This document shows positions 57,590 to 64,000 of a DNA stretch of 64,000 nucleotides, one piece after another. Origin of the DNA: Symsagittifera roscoffensis (lineage: Eukaryota > Xenacoelomorpha > Acoela > Convolutidae). The translations under genes were made by a program, and so were the position numbers. Location of the stretch: contig NC_087068.1 of NCBI RefSeq assembly GCF_963678635.1, forward strand, positions 11,292,027 through 11,356,026, given 5' to 3'. The notes below the pieces were generated by a model. That model saw nothing but the letters and a program-made list of their open reading frames with translations. It was not told the DNA's origin and ran no database searches. Every line of letters begins with the position of its first letter. Within the stretch, counting starts at the first letter, position 1.

Positions 57590-58620
57590 AAAAGTCACAT
57601 ATCGCTTGTCCGCCTCCCAGCACGGCTTCCGTGCTCATCGGGCACATTAACGCAGCTGATGCAGTACGTTGAGATAATCTACAAGTGTAACGACAAAAAC
57701 ATTGGCTTTTTCGCGGTGTATTTTGACAGTGCTTCTCACAGACGTTTACTGTTTAAGCTTCAATAATTCGGGTTTGATCGTGATTTTATTCAAATGATTT
57801 CCACATATTTATCGAACTGTACTCAACTTGTGAAACTGGAATGTACGTTATTGTCGTTGCAGTATTTACTCAGTGGTGTCTCGCAAGGGAGTATTCTCGG
57901 TCTTCTTTTATTTCTTATTTTTATTAACGATCTTCCAGAATCTGTAAGCTACTCAAAACCATTTTTGTTTGCAGACGATTTGAAACTTTTTTGTGTTGAA
58001 ACTCATACCTTGCTCCAACATGACTTTGATACATTTCCTATGTGGGCTGCTGAAAATGGTTTAACTTTTCACCCGCAGAAAACAACGGTTATTTGCTCTA
58101 ATACCTGCAATTTGTTAATGAATTCTGTATAAATCCGCGAGGTTCAGTCGACTAAAGACCTTGGGTTAATTATCTGCGCTGACATGTCTTGGAATGAACA
58201 CATTCATTTGAAATGTAGCCATGCCGTCCGCAGTTTCCATGCTTTAAGACGCAACATTCCTCTTAACTCACACAAACACTGTAAAGTTGCCATGTACATT
58301 GAGTGAGTAAGGTCTGTACTGCTTTTTAACTCAAGAATGTGTCTCCTCCTGTCATGGGCTCTCAGAAAAAAGAAAAAAAATCCAATAGCGAGCAGTGTTG
58401 TAGATCACAGGCACCAGAGACTATGTCTCTGCCCTGATGTCACTGAATCTCCTACCAATCTGCTTTCAAATAATTCTTCAAGATCTCAAACTTTTCTCAA
58501 AATTACTGCACAACCAGTACGATTATAATATTGACGAATTCTTATCAACCATTCTGAAATTCATGATCTTTCTTCACCAGTTATTGGCAATTGCATGAAA
58601 TTTAAGCCTCCGAATGATGT
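57590..58620 (+). pseudogene. decayed LINE reverse transcriptase, plus strand
   Basis: Pieces in order: QHGFRAHRAH (57618), then in another frame NIGFFAVYFDSASHRRLLFK (about 57700), VSQGSILGLLLFLIFINDLP (about 57880), KPFLFADDLKLF with the FADD catalytic block (about 57956), TKDLGLIICADMSWNEH (about 58153), and the post-RT block ITGTRDYVSAL / LLHNQYDYNIDEFLSTILKF (about 58405-58560). Clade is probably CR1/Jockey-like. Stops at 58132 and elsewhere and several frameshifts make it inactive. It is oriented opposite to the adjacent minus-strand copy, head to head. Confidence 0.87.
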
Positions 58621-58854
58621 ATCGGAAAGTTGAAAAGTAAAACATGGTTGAAGGCCTTTTTCATGTTTTAATTTATGCATTTCAAAAACCGGCTGATGTT
58701 ATTACCTGATGCCAATCACAAGTGGTGCATTGCCATGAAAAACGCTTATTATGGACTAAACTTGCCAAAGTTTTTGAAAAGCAACGTTTTACCGATGATT
58801 AAAGAGCGTTTTGAGGTGCTTGTAAATTTGTAATTTCGGCTTGAAGTTCATTAG
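58621..58854. other. intergenic sequence, no gene seen
   Basis: AT-rich sequence downstream of the LINE remnant; it may include its 3' UTR. Confidence 0.4.
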
Positions 58855-59000
58855 GTGTGCCATTTGGTCATATTTGGAAGTTTGACCTTGAAAAAACGTT
58901 TAGTCTTGATTTTGGTGTGAAATGCAATTTTTCAAAAGTTCGAATTGAGCATGTCATGCTCAAGTTTCTCGCGACAACTGAAAATATCAGAAAAACAAGA
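58855..59000 (+). repeat. diverged third copy of the 50.5/51.2-kb repeat
   Basis: It shares 'gtgcca...ggtcat...agttt' and 'ttcgaatt...tgtcatgctca...tttctc...acaactgaaa' in order with 51652-51750. It is strongly diverged. This shows the family is dispersed, not only tandem. Confidence 0.5.
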
Positions 59001-59612
59001 TCAGAAGATTTGAACTACAATAGCGAGAAAGTAGTCAAAAATAGCAGCAGGAAATTGCTTTTCGCAATTTCCGATACATAATTCGAACGAGAGTAGAGCT
59101 GTCTTATTCTTGGCAGGAGACAGAATCTAATCGCAAGTGGAGGGAGACTAAATTCGATTGGACCAGAGTGAACCTTCGGTGGAAAGGTGGACAAATAAAA
59201 TGCCCAATGGTCCAGACCCAAAACTTATTTCTTGAGCTAAAACTTATTCATTACAAACTTCTCGAGTTAAACTTAGTTACCCAATCAATTCTAGAGTTGC
59301 TTTATAGTTTAGTTACTCAATTCTAGAGGTCGTGTCGGTATGCGAGTACCTAATATAATTTTTGGAGTGTGTTTTATATTGTTATATTGAGTTAGTTAGA
59401 GTTTTCAGGTGGATCCATCTGAAACGAATCAGAGGTCCACTGTCTAATAAAAAGTAACTATACATAAGGTTCCGACCCTGTTTTTATCGGCGTTCATGTA
59501 TTTTAGGTATGTTGAGGCCTAATTATTAATCTATAGATTGGGGGGTATTTTGGTAGTGGCCTTTAAGCTGTAACGCGGGTTTTAGTCTCATGTCGCTCTC
59601 GTTTTTCGCATG
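59001..59612. other. intergenic sequence, no gene seen
   Basis: No gene recognised. The stretch 59320-59480 has a TAATAAAAAG poly(A)-like site near 59448 but no partner LTR in the window. Confidence 0.4.
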
Positions 59613-59836
59613 TTCCTCTCGTTTTTCGACCAGAATGGACGAAAATGCAGTTTCAAATTCGTAACCGCTGACCTGGAGGATTAACAATTTTAGCAAATTA
59701 GCAACGTTATTTGAGCAATTAGATGACTCGTGAAGGTCAGAATATTCTGGAAATTTTAATTTTCAAGAATTCGAATTGTGACGTCACCTTTCTGAGAAAT
59801 GATTGAAACGGCCATTTTGGAGAAAAACGAGAGGAA
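59613..59836. repeat. small inverted-repeat element (MITE-like)
   Basis: The 15-bp arm 'ttcctctcgtttttc' at 59613-59627 has its perfect reverse complement at 59822-59836, and similarity extends inward (ccagaatgg versus ccaaaatgg) to about 27 bp. The interior is about 194 bp with no coding. A second partial copy of the left arm (ctctcgtttttcg) lies just upstream at 59597. No clear target duplication. Confidence 0.4.
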
Positions 59837-59920
59837 AACACAACAACAATAGTTGCAGTAGAAACGACTACGAAAGAAATAACGGCAGATAACTGGAAAT
59901 TGTCAGAAACCGCTCCGAGT

Positions 59921-59950
59921 TGTAACGATTGTGTCGCTACAATCGTTACA
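59921..59950. repeat. perfect 12-bp inverted repeat
   Basis: TGTAACGATTGT, the loop GTCGCT, then ACAATCGTTACA. All twelve positions pair. No U-run follows, so it is not a simple terminator. Confidence 0.9.
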
Positions 59951-60586
59951 GAGCAATTCACGCGAATGTGGAAGGGTGTTGGGACAGCGTGTCCAGTCTT
60001 TCGGAAAGGAAATAAGAGCGTTTTTTCCCCGGATTCCAGAATCGGGAGGGGTCTCGAGCGGAGAACTCAAACTGTTTTGTCTAAACTTTTACCTCCCTCG
60101 TTATGTCCTGAATTCAATTTAATTAACATCCAGATTCATTTTCAGATAATGAGAAGCTAGGAGTTGAGGGAAAGTGTTGATCCAACTTCGATGGAGATGA
60201 TGATTTTTATCTACTGAACAAAAAAATTAGTAATATAATAAGTAGTAGTAGCCCTGTTTTTAGGAGTGACCTGGTGGTCTGGGGATAATGAGACCCAGCC
60301 ATGAGCTCGCTGTTCTTGCATATAATTGAGTTAATTTGAGTGTTTTGACCGAAGCCAGAAGCAGTGACGTTTTTGTCGACCCGATGTTAGGAAAACCACC
60401 AAAAGATCTTGTTTTGGCAGAGATGGTGAAAAGAATGTACAGCTGGGTTTAGACGCAAGCCAGTCGTTTTAGAACCTAGCTTTATTTTCCGTCGATATGT
60501 ACTTCCGGGCGAATGTTACATAGATGTTTTTATGACGCTCCTGGGTGTTATTTCTTTTTAACATCATGACCGGCAGAACCATTAAC

Positions 60587-60612
60587 GAGCACTCCGCGCC
60601 GAGCGGATGCTC
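60587..60612. repeat. GC-rich hairpin
   Basis: GAGCA / TGCTC and TCCGC / GCGGA stack into a ten-pair stem with one bulged C (60592) and a 5-6-nt loop, in an otherwise AT-rich stretch. Confidence 0.6.
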
Positions 60613-62491
60613 ATGATAACGCCCTTAACAAGGCCCTAACCGCCGGGGCGGAAGGGTAGTTCGGAACGCGGAAGCCTTCCGGATTCCCGTGAATAGTTTT
60701 TTAACCGAGTTAAGACCGAATATTCACGTTCCAGGAAGGGTGGGGGGATTGGCCGTTCCCTCGTTTCCTGAGAGGTTTGTGACCAAAAACAGTTAAAGAT
60801 ACACAAGAAACCAAGCAAAAAGTAGTATAGTACCTAAGAAAAAACAAAAAACATTAAAAAATAACCGAAAAAACCAAAAACAGTAAAAAAAAGTATAAAA
60901 TCAGTAGAAATCATCTCCCCAGACGAGATGTGATCCCACCTCCCGTTTGTTGTTGTTAGATATATTGTTGTTACAGGAATTTATATCAGTTAAGGTTGTT
61001 ACGATCAACTGAGTGGCCCGTTTGTGGTGCTTGTACTGTAGAGTTATTTGGGTATTTAAGCACGTTAATGATAATTTGCGCTCAATCCGGAAGGGTCTCG
61101 GGATTAGTGAAGAAGATTGATCCGGCAAGCAGTTCAAGGAGCGACAAAAAGGGGCTCAAGGACAACAACAATCGACTGTTGGGTATCGTTAAAAGTTTTG
61201 TATCCCTTTTGTTACTCTATGGGGGGCTCGACAGTGACTGCACTGTAGTGACCCTTCAACGAACTGCGAATTTCCGAGTTAAGCACCTTAATTCGGAGAT
61301 TGAACAAACCCGAAGGGTTACAGTATTACTAGTATTATTATTCAAAGAGCCTATATTAATACTCCTATATCGTTTTTCAAGGAAAAACACAGTAAACGGA
61401 CCGGTTTTTAGGGTCAAAATAGCGATATTTTGATCCCCCCACAAATCGCAATTTTTGAGATATCGAAATTTTTTGATACGAAAAAAGCGCTAAATTAATG
61501 AGTTACATTGTAACTGTGCTATTATAATAGGTAGAACCGGTGAATTTTAGTTCAGAAGTGGTTGAAACTAATTGGGTACCAAAAATCTAATTTTTTCAAT
61601 TTTTGAAGAAACGAAACGCTACAAAATAGGAACATTTTTTGAAATTTTTGAGTTAGGACAGTGCAAATTGTGGTTCGGACAACGTTCATCAGTGAATCGA
61701 CTGGTTTTAAAACCTGTTTGCCGATAACCTTCCGGGTTACAGTGAAATCGAGATAACGTGTTTGATTTAGTGGTTTCATCAATCCGGAGGGGTCCAAATA
61801 GCATTATTTTTTGGAAAATATTTTTCCAGCTGGAACGTTTTAGATCGGGTTATTTGCAATGAACTAGAAGAGTAAAGAGAATAACATTTTGAGCTCGGAT
61901 CAATAATTTTAAGGTCAAAAAGAACAGAATCGCGAAAAAAGTTAGGCGGAACCCATAAGAGAGAAAAATTTTTATTTTTAGAAAAATGACGTTTTTGTTC
62001 TTAACTTTGGAACTATTGGACAGATCCAGGTGGTTTTAGTACCATTAGATCAAAAATTAGGTGAGATTACTCATAAAACTATCAATTTTTAAAGAAAATA
62101 AGCGTGAATATTTTTTAAGATTGTTTTTAGCAAATTCACTATTTCGGGAAGGTAGACCCTTCACATTTTATAAAAATTTTTTGGAAAGCCCTTACACCCC
62201 TACCAAAGAGTAACAACGTTTGAATAAGGCAATTTTGCGCTGTTCTAGACGAAAAGGGAAAGCTAAGGGAACCAGAAGACCATAGTCGAGTCGAAACTGG
62301 CCTTGTAATAAGACCCTTCACAGTTAAGGTGAGTTGTCAAATAAGAGGCTCAGCTTCAATCCGGAAGGGTCTAGGGAAAAAAAAATACACCCTTTCTAGT
62401 TATTACAAACAGCATAATATCATCGGAGAACGTATCCGGAAGGGTATCGGTAGAAAATTTTGGAAGTCTCTGAAACGCTATTTTTACAAAC
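60613..62491. other. non-coding region with scattered 'ccggaagggtc' motifs
   Basis: No credible gene. Single copies of the minisatellite motif (aatccggaagggtct or close) occur at about 61084, 61780, 62358 and 62434, an earlier related copy at 60041, and reverse-strand copies near 60674 and 61727. The ORF 60996-61433 (ATG at 61068 would give 121 codons) has no recognisable domain and overlaps one motif copy. Confidence 0.5.
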
Positions 62492-62880
62492 CCGGAGGGG
62501 TCCCAATTTTGCCAATCCGGAGGGGTCCCAATTTTGCCAAACCGGAAGTGTACTATTTTTGCCAATCCAGAGGGTCCCAATTTTGCCAATCCGGGGGGGT
62601 CCCAATTTTGCCAATCTAGTAGGGTCCCAGTTTTGCCAATCCGGAGGGGTCCCAATTTTGCCAATCCGGAGGGGTCCCAATTATGCCAATCCGGAGGGGT
62701 CCCAATTTTGCCAATCCCAATTTTGCCAATCCGGAGGGGTCCTGTTTTTGGCAATCCGGAGGGGTATTGTTTTTGCCAATCCGGAGGGGTATTGTTTTTG
62801 CCAATCCGGAGGGGTCTTGTTTTTGCCATTCCGGAGGGGTACTATTTCTGCCTATCCGGAGCGGTACTAATTTTGTCAAG
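62492..62880. repeat. 25-bp minisatellite, 15 units
   Basis: Fifteen units of 25 bp (one of 24 bp, unit 4) with consensus ccggaggggtcccaatttt plus gccaat. A 15-bp partial unit (62716-62730) follows unit 9. Units 10-15 share a different middle (gtattgttttt or close), so the array has two subfamilies in blocks. The ORFs on both strands (PEGSQFCQS- or NFANPEG-like repeats) follow the DNA period and are not genes. Confidence 0.95.
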
Positions 62881-62973
62881 ACTTAAGTAGACAGAAGGAA
62901 AGATAATAGTGAAAGGTATTAGGTTATTAAGAGACAGGCTAGGAACAAGTGACTGCACTGGTAACTTGTCTCT

Positions 62974-62982
62974 TTATAAAAG
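62974..62982 (+). promoter_or_regulatory. TATA-like box
   Basis: TTATAAAAG is followed about 10-30 bp downstream by an AGACCTG / CAGGTCT dyad (62981-62987 and 63000-63006). It could drive a transcript that includes the ORF at 63600. This rests on motif match alone. Confidence 0.3.
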
Positions 62983-63599
62983 ACCTGACCAAAACAAGAC
63001 AGGTCTAAACTCGAATATTCGCGGCACTAATTCTAATTGAAAAAGAGTTTGTAACTGATTTGTGTGGATTGAAATCCAACTCGTTTTTGGGAAAGTGATT
63101 GTCCTGAGGATTTTAGTAGGTAACACAGGGCTCGGTGGGTGCAATAGACGCCCACTTGAGAAAATTACTGCCTTCAAGTATTGTCTGTTTGGTGCAGCAC
63201 CGAACAGGGAAAGCTCTTTCTTTAGAAACAAGTTCGACTATCACATTGCGACTGACTAAAGTACAAAACACATATGTTTTTCATTGAAAATACTCTTATA
63301 TTTCTTCAATTTTGGTTTTAATTCAATAATATTTGTGCTTGATTTGGCAGTGAGAACAATATCTTTTCAAAATATTGATATCATCAGACTAAACTAGCTT
63401 CATAACTTACAACTAAAAATCGATTATTGTGAATAAGTTGTATACACGCTGTACTGTGATAACATACAAGGATTCGTGGCCACTATTTAAAGGAAACTTT
63501 TGGAAATTAATTTGTTGTGTTATTATTATCAGTAGTCAGACTAAAAAGACACTAGCAATCGCATTGAGTGTATAGGCAGTAAGAAGTGATGAATTGAAA
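62983..63599 (+). other. possible structured leader of a retroelement or gene
   Basis: No coding. It holds the dyad at 62981-63006, a GTGGG/CCCAC dyad near 63136-63156 and a 23-bp near-perfect palindrome at 63185-63207 (ctgtttggtgc, a, gcaccgaacag). A TGG-starting primer-site-like 'tggtgcagcaccgaac' lies within the palindrome. No LTR pair can be seen because the window ends. Confidence 0.3.
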
Positions 63600-63797
63600 A
63601 TGAGTCTAGACAAGTCAAGGGTACCTAAACTAGGTGATAGCTCCAGGACGTTCATACCAGAGAAACAGAGAAAAGCAATGATTGACCCTTTTGTGGAAAG
63701 GACCACACGAACCCGGACCGACAAAGGGAAGAAAGTTTCAGGCATAATGGTTGAAACCAGGAGTCAAAAGTCATCAGAAGGACAAAAGGCAAGGTAG
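63600..63797 (+). CDS. 65-codon ORF, possible gag N-terminus or first exon
   Basis: ATG at 63600 (gaaaATGa) opens 65 codons to TAG 63795-63797. The product is highly basic and polar (K, R, T, S rich) and includes MVETRSQKSS, a type of sequence common at the start of LTR-retroelement Gag proteins; an internal ATG at 63747 would start there. The last codons precede ggcaag|gtagag, a good 5' splice-site match, so the stop may be intronic. After the stop another frame is open from 63842 to the window end (E/S/D-rich, REEMSELSDISIE). I cannot tell whether this is a spliced host gene, a frameshifted gag or chance. No domain recognised. Confidence 0.35.
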   Translation: MSLDKSRVPKLGDSSRTFIPEKQRKAMIDPFVERTTRTRTDKGKKVSGIMVETRSQKSSEGQKAR

Positions 63798-64000
63798 AGG
63801 TAGAGGTCAATTCGTACCCTGCCATGGATGAGAATCATTAGGGACATGGACCGGAAGGGAGAGGAAACAGAAGATTGGCGAGTGAATCTACTCCGGTAGA
63901 ACAAGGCCAAGATTTTGCCACTTCCACCGGGACCTTGGACCGAGAAGAGATGTCGGAACTGTCCGACATCTCTATTGAAAATGTGGCGACTACAAGATCA

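Noticed and set aside
60270-60330. tRNA-like stretch 'gacctggtggtctgggga'
   Set aside because: No B box and no cloverleaf pairing could be drawn on either strand.
60996-61433. 145-codon ORF
   Set aside because: It starts at TTG; from ATG 61068 it is 121 codons. There is no domain, and it overlaps a copy of the minisatellite motif. Probably chance.
62329-62890. Overlapping repetitive ORFs on both strands
   Set aside because: They are translations of the 25-bp minisatellite; the 25-bp period shifts frame every unit, so the same repeat is read in turn in all frames.

Overview
This is a eukaryotic, almost certainly metazoan, non-coding-rich region. Evidence is an AT-rich background, three decayed LINE reverse transcriptases, and a complete BEL/Pao LTR retrotransposon, a superfamily known only from animals. 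I cannot name the species from the sequence. No convincing multi-exon host gene is visible. Two small ORFs (2136-2270 and 63600-63797) are the only non-TE coding candidates, and the second may itself be a retroelement gag start.

Layout. 1-4108: AT-rich intergenic sequence with one 44-codon ORF carrying an N-acylation signature, a G14 run and a diverged interspersed repeat. 4109-12259: an 8.1-kb BEL/Pao element bounded by a perfect 5-bp target duplication (ccata). Its LTRs are about 99% identical, with PBS and PPT in place. One reading frame runs from gag through protease, RT, RNase H and integrase into the 3' LTR, broken only by two in-frame TGA codons. Its leader carries three copies of a ~115-nt unit. 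Each copy folds into the same long hairpin, with compensatory base changes between copies, and each has splice-site-like signals.

12440-49880: a ~37-kb satellite array built from a ~30-bp CpG-rich monomer (core tgcgactttgcgcgac plus an A-tract). Monomers are arranged in nested higher-order repeats with landmark spacings of 654/658, 1071, 1163, 703, 1866, 1102/2204 and 624 bp, ending in a clean 90-bp (3 x 30) subarray. In the left half the array is punctuated by 26 copies of a non-satellite spacer (TGTA microsatellite plus a 'tatggagtttgattacc' segment). The same spacer stands at the array head, and there are none right of 37.7 kb. Because the monomer is 30 bp, all six frames stay open for long stretches; these ORFs are not genes. 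The array runs into a 200-N gap at 49881-50080.

50081-64000: a (TG)n tract, a ~480-bp direct duplication with a third diverged copy at ~58.9 kb, a shorter direct repeat, a possible tRNA-derived SINE head, three LINE RT pseudogenes (+, -, +), several strong inverted repeats, and a 25-bp minisatellite (62492-62880) whose motif is also scattered singly over the preceding 2.5 kb. The window ends in a possible retroelement leader (TATA-like box, hairpins) and a short ORF ending at a plausible splice donor.
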